Assembly (NCBI RefSeq): GCF_018137965.1
Contig: NZ_CP073100.1
Coordinates: 1,364,001-1,428,000 of the forward strand
Direction of reading: 5' to 3'
DNA from: Luteolibacter ambystomatis
GTDB lineage: Bacteria; Verrucomicrobiota; Verrucomicrobiia; Verrucomicrobiales; Akkermansiaceae
DNA length: 64,000 nt
Positions 7,249 to 14,240 of the stretch are shown here, one piece after another. The number at the start of each line of letters is the position of its first letter. Position 1 is the stretch's first letter. The notes beneath the pieces are model-generated. The model had not been told where the DNA came from and did not search any database. It saw only the letters and a program-made list of their open reading frames with translations. The position numbers were made by a program, and so were the translations under genes.

Positions 7249-8592
7249 CTACTGTTTATCTCGTAGTTGCCGCCAGTGGTCGAGGCGTTCCTTGATGCGC
7301 TTTTCCAGACCTTCTTCCCCCGGTGTGTAGTAGGTGCGGCCTTCCGGCAAATATGCCTGGGGAATGTAGGCTCCCTGGTAGTCGTGGGAGTAGAGATACT
7401 TTAGTGCTTCCTCGCTCTCGCCTGAAGCGGCGGCGAGTTTCTTGCGCGTCTTCGTGCGCAGGTGCGGCGGTACGGCGAGAGTGCGGCCTTGTTCAATATC
7501 CGCCATGGCCTTGCCGAGGGCTTCGTAGGAGCGGTTCGATTTCGGCGCGGTGGCGAGATAGACGGTGGCGTGGGCGAGGGGGATACGGCCCTCCGGCATT
7601 CCGACGAATTCAAAAGCCTGCAGGGCATCCACGGCCACGCGCAGCGCGCCGGAGTCGGCGAGGCCGATGTCCTCACTGGCGGAGATTACCAGACGGCGGG
7701 CGATGAAACGCGGGTCTTCCCCGGCGTGCAGCATCTTGGCCAGCCAGTAGAGCGCGGCGTCGGGATCGGAGCCGCGGATGGATTTGATAAAGGCGGAGAT
7801 GGTGTCGTAGTGGGCGTCCCCATCCGCATCATAGACGATGGCCTTCTTCTGGATCGACTCTTCCGCCACCGCGAGATTGAGACGAATCACGCCATCCTCA
7901 TCCGGCGGAGTGGTGAGCGCGGCGAGTTCGAGGGCAGTGAGTGCCTTGCGGACATCGCCATCGGATTTCTCGGAGAGATGGCGCAGGGCCTCGGGATCGG
8001 CGAGGATGTTCTGCCCGCCGAAGCCGTATTCTTCATCGCTCATCGCGCGTTCCAGCACCGTGACGACTTCCTCGGTGGAAACGACTTCGAGTTGGAAGAC
8101 CTGCGAGCGGGAGACCAGCGGCGAGTTGACGTAGAAGTACGGATTGTGCGTGGTCGCGCCGATGAACCGCACCGTGCCGCGCTCGATGTGCGGAAGCAGC
8201 ACATCCTGCTGGGCTTTGTTGAAACGGTGGATTTCGTCGATGAAGAGGATCGTGGTTTCACCGCGGAGGTCCCGCCAGGTGCGGGCCTGCTCGATCTTCG
8301 CACGGATCTCGGCGACGTTTGATTCGACGCCATTGAGTGCCTCGAAGCGCGAGCCGGTGCTGCGTGCAATGACGTGGGCGAGCGTGGTCTTCCCGGTACC
8401 GGGCGGTCCGTAGAAAATCAGCGAGGTGAAGCGGTCCGACTCGATGGCACGTCGCAGCAGCTTGCCCGGCGCGAGAATGTGCTGTTGCCCGGCGATTTCC
8501 GCGAGCGTGCGCGGACGCATGCGCGAAGCGAGTGGTTCGCCGGGATTCGGTTTGTCGGCGGCGGCAGCGGGAGTGGTGAAGAGGTCGGACAC
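7249..8592 (-). CDS. rarA: Replication-associated recombination protein RarA (MgsA), AAA+ ATPase
   Basis: The 447-residue protein has 'PLASRMRPRTLAEIAGQQHIL', Walker A GPPGTGKT at 62-69, Walker B 'ILFIDEIHRFNKAQQD', sensor 1 'IGATTHNPYFYVNSPLVSR' and the C-terminal MgsA domain ('AIVYDADGDAHYDTISAFIKS', 'RGSDPDAALYWLA', 'ASEDIGLADS'). RarA acts at stalled replication forks. Length is typical. The start is a GTG, 3 bp downstream of a secreted-protein gene on the same strand, so the two may be cotranscribed. Confidence 0.96.
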   Translation of the reverse strand: MSDLFTTPAAAADKPNPGEPLASRMRPRTLAEIAGQQHILAPGKLLRRAIESDRFTSLIFYGPPGTGKTTLAHVIARSTGSRFEALNGVESNVAEIRAKIEQARTWRDLRGETTILFIDEIHRFNKAQQDVLLPHIERGTVRFIGATTHNPYFYVNSPLVSRSQVFQLEVVSTEEVVTVLERAMSDEEYGFGGQNILADPEALRHLSEKSDGDVRKALTALELAALTTPPDEDGVIRLNLAVAEESIQKKAIVYDADGDAHYDTISAFIKSIRGSDPDAALYWLAKMLHAGEDPRFIARRLVISASEDIGLADSGALRVAVDALQAFEFVGMPEGRIPLAHATVYLATAPKSNRSYEALGKAMADIEQGRTLAVPPHLRTKTRKKLAAASGESEEALKYLYSHDYQGAYIPQAYLPEGRTYYTPGEEGLEKRIKERLDHWRQLRDKQ

Positions 8593-8595
8593 GGA

Positions 8596-9300
8596 TCAGG
8601 GAAGGACGGCGAACACGCCCGTGGCGGCTTTGACGGAGATCTTCTGGTTGCGGGCGTAGGCGGCTCCAGCGGCGGCCCGCAGATCGGCGGCGGGTTTGCC
8701 CTTCGCCCACAGCGGCAGGGTGTCCCGCAGCAGAAACCCTCCAGGATACATCAACTGGGTGGTGAGCAACACCGGTTTTGCGCCGAGCCCGGTGAGCCGT
8801 TTCTTGAAGTAAGGTTCGCTCTGGCAGCACAGGACCATCGCGTCCACCGGCTTGGCCGCCTTTTGGGTGGGTGGATCGATGGGGCGATCCATGAGGACAT
8901 TGTGGCCGACGAAGGCGCAGAGATCGAAATTCCCGGCCACCAGCGCGCTTTCGAACGCCATCAAGCAGAAGCCGATGTCCGACCCGCGCCAGCCTTCCAC
9001 AGTGACTTCAAGCGTGCCCGCGGTGTCCGTGAATACCCGGCGATCCAGGATGCGGGAATCGGCCGGGGTTTCCTTTCTCACCTGCTTCCACGCGGCGCTG
9101 GCCTTGAGGCAGGCCGGGACACTCTCGCTGCATCCCCAGTAGAGGTTGTCGTCGGGTTTGTTGCCGTCGCCGATTTTCGCGGACACCGGGATGATGCCCT
9201 GGGTGGCATTGTCGCATAGCGCCACGAACACGGCGACCCGCTTCGGTGCGCCGAAAACGGTCGCGGCAGAGAGCGCGAGGACGAGCAATGTGCGGAACAT
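8596..9300 (-). CDS. Secreted hypothetical protein with GH...CC motif (possible clan CD-like fold)
   Basis: The 234-residue product starts MFRTLLVLALSAATVFGA, a signal peptide. The mature part has 'VAVFVALCDNATQGIIPV', 'NLYWGCSESV', 'FDLCAFVGHNVLMD' and 'VDAMVLCCQSEPYFKKRL'. A strand ending in GH followed by a strand ending in Cys is the His-Cys spacing of clan CD cysteine peptidases (caspase/gingipain-like). The family is not recognised and activity is speculative. A second secreted protein in this window (40115-40798) has the same GH...C layout. The ATG at 9300 is chosen because it begins the signal peptide. Confidence 0.6.
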   Translation of the reverse strand: MFRTLLVLALSAATVFGAPKRVAVFVALCDNATQGIIPVSAKIGDGNKPDDNLYWGCSESVPACLKASAAWKQVRKETPADSRILDRRVFTDTAGTLEVTVEGWRGSDIGFCLMAFESALVAGNFDLCAFVGHNVLMDRPIDPPTQKAAKPVDAMVLCCQSEPYFKKRLTGLGAKPVLLTTQLMYPGGFLLRDTLPLWAKGKPAADLRAAAGAAYARNQKISVKAATGVFAVLP

Positions 9301-9367
9301 GCCCCAACTTGCACCTTGCAAGCGCGCCGTGGAATCCCGAAATGGGGGCGCGCCACCTCTTCCCAGC

Positions 9368-9973
9368 ATGCCTGATCTCAAGTCCCTCCTCGAAAACAAC
9401 CGCGCCTGGGCCGAGGCCCAGGTGGCCGCCGATCCGGAATTCTTCAAGCGCCTCGCTGCCCAGCAGAGCCCGGAATACCTGTGGATCGGCTGCTCCGACA
9501 GCCGCGTGCCCGCCAACCAGATCACCGGTCTCGCGCCCGGCGAGGTGTTCGTGCATCGCAATGTCGCCAACGTGGTGGCGGAGACCGATTTCAACGTCCT
9601 CGCGGTGATGCAGTATGCCGTGGATGTCCTGAAGGTGAAGCACATCATCGTTTGCGGCCACTATGGCTGCGGCGGCGTGCGTGCCGCGCTGGAAAATTTC
9701 CGCCATGGCATGATCGACAACTGGCTCGCGGGCATCCGCTTGATCGCCCGCCTGAATCGTGAGGAGCTGGATGCCATGCCGCATGAGGAAGCCGTGGACC
9801 GCCTTTGCGAACTGAACGTTCTCATCCAGGCCAAGCACGTCGCGCGAACGACGATTTTGGAAGACGCGTGGGATCGCGGTCAGGAGATCAAGATCCACAG
9901 TTGGATCTATCGCCTTGATACGGGTCTGATCAGCCGCCTCGCCGATCCGATCAGCGCGAAGATCGACGTTTGA
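9368..9973 (+). CDS. can: Beta-class carbonic anhydrase
   Basis: The 201-residue protein carries the zinc ligands and dyad of the plant/E. coli-type beta family at the same numbers as E. coli Can: Cys42, Asp44, Arg46, His98 and Cys101 (GCSDSR and CGHYGCGG). It interconverts CO2 and bicarbonate in the cytoplasm. The ATG at 9368 follows a short leader after the divergent secreted-protein gene and starts at the conserved MPDLKSLLENN. It converges on the amidase gene, whose end is 7 bp away. Confidence 0.97.
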   Translation: MPDLKSLLENNRAWAEAQVAADPEFFKRLAAQQSPEYLWIGCSDSRVPANQITGLAPGEVFVHRNVANVVAETDFNVLAVMQYAVDVLKVKHIIVCGHYGCGGVRAALENFRHGMIDNWLAGIRLIARLNREELDAMPHEEAVDRLCELNVLIQAKHVARTTILEDAWDRGQEIKIHSWIYRLDTGLISRLADPISAKIDV

Positions 9974-9980
9974 ACCCGCT

Positions 9981-10694
9981 TCACTCGAAGCGCGTGGCCA
10001 GATAGTCCGCGATCGCCTTGGCGATCGCGGGGAAGGCTTCCCTGCGCTTCGCCAGCAGATTGGTGTCCACATCCTTGCGGTCGATGAACTCGATCTCCAG
10101 GAAGCACTTCGGGACGTTGTTGAGTTCCGGGTGCCTGGCGAGCTGGTAAAAGAAATTCGATCCCGCACCACCGTGGAGGTGGCTGTCCGGGATCACCGCC
10201 AGCGGAGTGGAGCGGGGGACGAATTTCACCACCGCGCCGTGGGCTGCTTGGATCAGTTCCTTGGCGAATGCCTCGTCAGCCGCGTAATTCGGATTTGTGG
10301 CCTTGGCGGCGACCACGGCGGTGGTACCCAGCGCGGCGTGATTGTCCGAGGCGTTGAAGTGGATGCTGAAGATCGCCACGGGTTTGGCAGCCGCACAGAA
10401 CGCGGCGCGCCTGGCGAAGTCCGGATTCTCGTCTTTGGTGCGTGTAAGCACCGGCTTCAAAGCCGTATGCGGACGTGCTGAAAGTTGCTTCGCCACTTCC
10501 AGCGAAAGCTCCAGAGTGAGATCTTTTTCTAACAGTTTTGAAGGTGAAGTCGCGTTGTTCGAAGACGACAAGGTCCGCTCCTTCTGGGAACCGGCATCGG
10601 TGCTCCCACCATGGCCCGGATCAATGACGATGACCTTTTCGGCCGCACTGACGGTAAGTGTGGCAAGGATGGCCAGCAAGGCGGCCAGTCTCAT
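9981..10694 (-). CDS. N-acetylmuramoyl-L-alanine amidase (Amidase_3), exported
   Basis: The 237-residue protein has a signal peptide (MRLAALLAILATLTVSAA), then 'VIVIDPGHGGSTDAG' with the first zinc His, 'IFSIHFNASDNHAAL' with a second His, and 'CFLEIEFIDRKDVD' with the catalytic Glu. This is the Amidase_3 (AmiC/CwlV) zinc peptidase fold that cleaves the peptide stem from MurNAc. No SPOR or AMIN domain is present, so recruitment must come from a partner. Its ATG overlaps the stop of the upstream membrane-protein gene by 4 bp, which suggests the two proteins are made together. Confidence 0.9.
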   Translation of the reverse strand: MRLAALLAILATLTVSAAEKVIVIDPGHGGSTDAGSQKERTLSSSNNATSPSKLLEKDLTLELSLEVAKQLSARPHTALKPVLTRTKDENPDFARRAAFCAAAKPVAIFSIHFNASDNHAALGTTAVVAAKATNPNYAADEAFAKELIQAAHGAVVKFVPRSTPLAVIPDSHLHGGAGSNFFYQLARHPELNNVPKCFLEIEFIDRKDVDTNLLAKRREAFPAIAKAIADYLATRFE

Positions 10695-12085
10695 TTCTTG
10701 CCTTCGCTGAAGAAGTTCTTCATGGCCCGTTGTTCGGAGGGATCGAGCGATTCCTTCCATACGCGATCACCACCGGCACCGGTGGAATCGGTCGCGCCAC
10801 CGCCGGTCACCTTGCTGCCGGATTTGTCCACGTCGTGCTCGCCATCCTGAAGCTGGAGGAGATCGCCGGGAGTGGCGCGGGAAAGGTCCTTGTTCTCAAG
10901 GCCGGTGAGATCGCCGGTCTGGCGCTTTTCATGCTCCTTGCCGAAGAGGTTGTTCGAATGGCCGGGACCGCGGGAAACCCCGCCTTTGCCGACTCCTTCA
11001 CCCTCTCCGTTTTCGCCTTCACCTTCGCCACCGCCGTTTCCCTGGCCCTGTCCGTTTCCTTGTCCGTCACCTTCTCCGGACAAAAGCTGGTCGGCCCAAT
11101 CGTCGCCTTGGCCTTGGCCACCCTGGCCCTGCATGTCCTTCATGCCATTGGCCGCCTTTTGGAGATTTTCCTTCAACTGCTGCATCTGCTCCTTGGTCAA
11201 TCCGCCGAGGTTCTTCGGATCGAAGTTCTGGAGTTGCTTGAGCAATTCCGGGTTCGGCTTCATCGCACCGTTTTTCAAACCTTGCAGCGCCTGATCGAAT
11301 TCATTGGCGAGGCGGGCCTGCTCCGCCTGGCCTCCAGCGGCCGCGGTTTTTTGGAGGTCATTCATCGCCTTTTCGGCACGACCCAGCTCGCGCTCGACAC
11401 GGGAGATCTCCGACTGATGGGCCTTCTTCAGCGAGTCGGTGGCTTCAAGCGAGGAGTGGCTGAACCAGTCCTCCTCCTTCTGGGCGCGCAGTTCATCGAG
11501 ACGTTTGCGCATGTCCTCCAGATAGGTCTCATCGACCATCTTTTCATCGGCGAGTTTGTTGAGATCGGACTCGATCTTGCTCCATGCCTGCGGAGCCTCG
11601 GTCGGATGCTTGGCGGCTTCCGGTTTGGAAACCGGGATGAGCAGGCCGGCGGCGAGCAACAGCAGGGTTCCGAGGATGGGAACCAGCAGGCGCGGCCAAT
11701 TCCACTCGATGCCCGCATCCACGGCTGCCGGTGGGTTCGGCCAAGGGGCAACACCGGCACGGGCGGCGGAGAGGGCATTGCGCAGACGCATGGCGGCCTC
11801 CAGGCGCACGAGGGATTGATCGGACGTTTCAAAGCTGGTGCGGCTCATCAGCCACGCGACCAGACCGATGATGGCCAAGCCGCCCACGATGCCACCCGCC
11901 AGCCAGCCGAGCGGCGTTTCCGGATGCTCCCGCCGCACCAGCAGCAGGCCGCAGGCCCCGGCGATGGCGGCGATCACCAGCGGCGCGGCGAGTCGGTCCA
12001 GCCACCAGCCGAAGTTGACCCGGCGCGAGGTTTTGTCGGCCAGATTCAGCCAATGAGTCTGGTTCGCATCGGAGGAGGTCGCCAT
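10691..12085 (-). CDS. Membrane protein with coiled coil and Gly/Gln/Glu-rich low-complexity tail
   Basis: 464 residues. There are hydrophobic segments at about 35-50, 60-80 and 133-150 ('LLVPILGTLLLLAAGLLIP'). A long charged helical region follows (about 165-320, e.g. 'EDMRKRLDELRAQKEEDW', 'ISRVERELGRAEKAMNDLQ'). Then comes a biased stretch of GQG/GEG repeats (about 325-390) and a charged tail. I do not recognise the family; large membrane proteins with helical, low-complexity tails are common next to cell-wall and von Willebrand operons in this phylum. Translational coupling to the downstream amidase suggests a scaffolding or regulatory role in the envelope. Confidence 0.75.
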   Translation of the reverse strand: MATSSDANQTHWLNLADKTSRRVNFGWWLDRLAAPLVIAAIAGACGLLLVRREHPETPLGWLAGGIVGGLAIIGLVAWLMSRTSFETSDQSLVRLEAAMRLRNALSAARAGVAPWPNPPAAVDAGIEWNWPRLLVPILGTLLLLAAGLLIPVSKPEAAKHPTEAPQAWSKIESDLNKLADEKMVDETYLEDMRKRLDELRAQKEEDWFSHSSLEATDSLKKAHQSEISRVERELGRAEKAMNDLQKTAAAGGQAEQARLANEFDQALQGLKNGAMKPNPELLKQLQNFDPKNLGGLTKEQMQQLKENLQKAANGMKDMQGQGGQGQGDDWADQLLSGEGDGQGNGQGQGNGGGEGEGENGEGEGVGKGGVSRGPGHSNNLFGKEHEKRQTGDLTGLENKDLSRATPGDLLQLQDGEHDVDKSGSKVTGGGATDSTGAGGDRVWKESLDPSEQRAMKNFFSEGKK

Positions 12086-12155
12086 GACAGGGATCAGTCT
12101 AAATGCCCCTGCGTGCGAGGCGACTCCGAAAACGTGAATTTCCGATGAAGAAAAA

Positions 12156-12186
12156 AGCCCGCCGGTTGCCAGGCAACCGACGGGCT
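12156..12186 (-). terminator. Rho-independent terminator of nagB
   Basis: A 15-bp arm pair (12156-12170 and 12172-12186) with one mismatch encloses a 1-nt centre, so the real loop is 3 nt or more. On the minus strand it is followed by TTTTTT. It lies 20 bp past the nagB stop. Confidence 0.9.
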
Positions 12187-12205
12187 GGAAGAGGAAACCG
12201 GTGTG

Positions 12206-12970
12206 TCAGGCGAGCAGGGAAGCCGCGCCGCGGTCGAGGAAATAGGTCGTATTGCCGTGCTCCTGGAGGAAGGAGGCGCTGATTTGATCGGTGATCGGGC
12301 CTTCGATGGCGGCCTTCACGATCGAGGCCTTCTTGTCGCCCCAGGCCAGCAGGGCGATGCGCTTGGCACTCAGGATGGTGGCGCAGCCCATGGTGATGGC
12401 GTAGGTGGGGACGTTGTCGAGGCCACCGAAGGCCGGAGCGGCGTCCGCGCGGGTCACCGGATCGAGGTGGACGCGGCGGGTGATGGAGTTCTTCTCCGAG
12501 CCGGGCTCGTTGAAACCGATATGACCGGTTCGACCGATGCCGAGAAGCTGGAAATCGAGGCCGCCGGCTTCGCGGATGGCATCCTCATAGGCAGCGCAGT
12601 GGGCCGCCACTTCGGAGTCGGCGACGGTGCCGGAGGGCAGGTTGACGTTGTCCGGAGCGATGTCGAGGTGGTCGAACAGGTTCCGGTGCATGAAGGTCCA
12701 GTAGCTTTCCGGGTGATCGCGCTCGAGGCCGAGATATTCGTCGAGGTTGAACGTGATGACGTTGCCGAAAGAGAGGCCTTCCTCCTGATGCAGGCGGATC
12801 AGCTCGCGGTAGAAGGGAAGCGGCGTGTTGCCGGTGGCGAGACCCAGCACGGCATTGCGGCCTTCGGCGGCACGGGAACGGATCAATTCCGCCACTTCGG
12901 CGGCCAGCTCGCGGGCGGCATCGTCAGAAGAATCAAATACCCTAAAAGAAACAGAATTCACAGAAGTCAC
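12206..12970 (-). CDS. nagB: Glucosamine-6-phosphate deaminase
   Basis: The 254-residue protein has 'VLGLATGNTPLPFYRELI', 'FNLDEYLGLERDHPESYWTFM' and the catalytic loop 'LLGIGRTGHIGFNEPGS', all diagnostic of NagB. The usual Asn of GRNGHIGFNEPGS is Thr here. It converts GlcN-6-P to fructose-6-P and ammonia and so links amino-sugar breakdown to glycolysis. Length is typical of short NagB (about 250-265). The gene is last in a row of three minus-strand genes and ends in a strong terminator. Confidence 0.95.
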   Translation of the reverse strand: MTSVNSVSFRVFDSSDDAARELAAEVAELIRSRAAEGRNAVLGLATGNTPLPFYRELIRLHQEEGLSFGNVITFNLDEYLGLERDHPESYWTFMHRNLFDHLDIAPDNVNLPSGTVADSEVAAHCAAYEDAIREAGGLDFQLLGIGRTGHIGFNEPGSEKNSITRRVHLDPVTRADAAPAFGGLDNVPTYAITMGCATILSAKRIALLAWGDKKASIVKAAIEGPITDQISASFLQEHGNTTYFLDRGAASLLA

Positions 12971-13001
12971 GACGCCAAAATGCCAACTTATTCGCGCATT
13001 G

Positions 13002-13226
13002 TCAACGCGTTGGGCGGCTGTCGCCGGGAGTCCTCCGGAAAAGCAGAAACACCCCGACTAGGAAGGAAATCGCGAAAAAGCCGCTGATTCCCCATGAGGC
13101 GACGGGGCTCCCGCCGGGGATGATCGAGGTGCCGTACTGAATGAGGCGCACGGTAGAATAAAGACCGAAGGCGGAAGTGAGAGCCCCGAGTCCACCGATC
13201 AGACGCAGGACGGAGGTGCGGTTCAT
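13002..13226 (-). CDS. Small two-helix membrane protein, unknown function
   Basis: 74 residues: MNRTSVLRLIGGLGALTS, a first membrane helix, a short loop 'YGTSIIPGGSPVASWG', then a second helix 'ISGFFAISFLVGVFLLF' and a basic tail. The start is the ATG at 13226, 17 bp after the lipoprotein gene. The family is not recognised. It lies 31 bp upstream of nagB on the same strand. Confidence 0.6.
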   Translation of the reverse strand: MNRTSVLRLIGGLGALTSAFGLYSTVRLIQYGTSIIPGGSPVASWGISGFFAISFLVGVFLLFRRTPGDSRPTR

Positions 13227-13243
13227 GACGGCGGGCTGATGGC

Positions 13244-13510
13244 TCAATAGCTCGGGATGCTCGGCAGGGTGTTGCTGTAGCCCGATTTGTAGTTCTGCAT
13301 CTGGTTCTTGTAGGCCTGCTCCTGGACCGCGCGCTGGTTGGCCTCGCGGGCGGCGTTCTGCTGGGCATACCACGCCGAGTCATCACTGCGCCGCACCGGC
13401 TGGTAGGTGCCATCGCGGGGACCGTTGAAGAAATAGTCCACGTCCTCTTGAGCGCAACTGGAGAGGAATACAGCGCAGGCGAAAGCAGCGGAAAGTTTGA
13501 TCAAAGCCAT
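13244..13510 (-). CDS. Small lipoprotein, unknown function
   Basis: The 88-residue protein starts MALIKLSAAFACAVFLSSC, a lipoprotein signal with lipobox LSSC, so it should be lipid-anchored at Cys19. The mature chain is polar and rich in Gln, Asn and Tyr ('WYAQQNAAREANQRAVQEQA', 'KNQMQNYKSGYSN'). It resembles small verrucomicrobial envelope lipoproteins but has no domain I can name. It is the first gene of the run toward nagB. Confidence 0.7.
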   Translation of the reverse strand: MALIKLSAAFACAVFLSSCAQEDVDYFFNGPRDGTYQPVRRSDDSAWYAQQNAAREANQRAVQEQAYKNQMQNYKSGYSNTLPSIPSY

Positions 13511-13637
13511 GAGGGTCGGGAGGAAATTGACTGACGACGACTACTAGGATGTCAGCCATCCTGTTTCAAGCTGGTGTGTGCGGTTGGGAAGACGCTTGGA
13601 AAAAGCGTTTCGCATTTGCATTTCAGCGAAGCGAACT

Positions 13638-14027
13638 TCACACCAAATCGGCAGATTTGTCGTGCCAACCTACTGGAAACCCAGGCTCAGCATCTTCGAG
13701 ATAAGCTCGAAACAGCGCCACAACCTGATCACACGTGAATAACTCGGCATCAGACCGCGCCATACGAGCCGAAAACTGATACCACTTGGGTTTCGGGCTT
13801 GGGGAGGGTTGTTTGTCGATCAAATAGGCGGCAAAATGCCGAACTGGATTGGAAACGCGTTTTTCAACAAAGAAGCCGCCCTTGTCTGCTGCGGCCTGGA
13901 TGTAGTCATCATCACCGGAGGCCATGATGACGAACGACGAATCTCCGCCAAGATGCACCTTGATCATCTCCAGATCATAAGTTTCTTGCACCTCGATGAC
14001 GGCGCCACTCTCAAATTCCAGTTTCAT
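13638..14027 (-). CDS. Hypothetical cytosolic protein, possibly acquired
   Basis: 129 residues with no signal peptide: 'MKLEFESGAVIEVQETYDLEM', 'SSFVIMASGDDDYIQAAADKGGFFVEKRV', 'HFAAYLIDKQ' and 'ELFTCDQVVALFRAYL'. The alternating beta-strand start and acidic 'SGDDDYIQAA' loosely recall small immunity-type proteins, but I cannot assign it. Its base composition is more AT-rich than its neighbours and it sits alone, which is consistent with horizontal gain. The region from its start to the ppk1 end (14028-14240) has no gene. Confidence 0.55.
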   Translation of the reverse strand: MKLEFESGAVIEVQETYDLEMIKVHLGGDSSFVIMASGDDDYIQAAADKGGFFVEKRVSNPVRHFAAYLIDKQPSPSPKPKWYQFSARMARSDAELFTCDQVVALFRAYLEDAEPGFPVGWHDKSADLV

Positions 14028-14160
14028 CCGCGGCTTTCACGATTCCCGGCGTTTCGTTCCCTGCCGTTTTTCCCCGTTGCCGGACAAACGCCATGGCACC
14101 GGTTTGGCCAGCTCCTCATGACGACGATGGGTGTGCCGCTAGGTTCGGACAAGCCTGTAA

Positions 14161-14179
14161 AGCCTGAAGGGTTCAGGCT
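14161..14179. other. Hairpin in the intergenic region downstream of ppk1
   Basis: AGCCTGAA (14161-14168) and TTCAGGCT (14172-14179) form a perfect 8-bp stem with a GGG loop. It is 60 bp past the ppk1 stop. There is no T tract on the minus strand, so it is either a weak terminator or a small repeat. Confidence 0.4.
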
Positions 14180-14240
14180 GTTCTGCTATACGGCGCATTG
14201 GCCATGAGTGTTGTGAGATGAGAATGTCCCTGCTCCTTGA

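Noticed and set aside
7462-8322. A 286-codon plus-strand frame opposite rarA
   Set aside because: Antisense shadow of the rarA AAA+ domain.
10658-12148. A 496-codon plus-strand frame opposite the coiled-coil membrane protein gene
   Set aside because: Long because the sense gene is low-complexity and GC-rich. It has repeated Leu/Phe runs and no recognisable domain, and the sense gene is coupled to the amidase.
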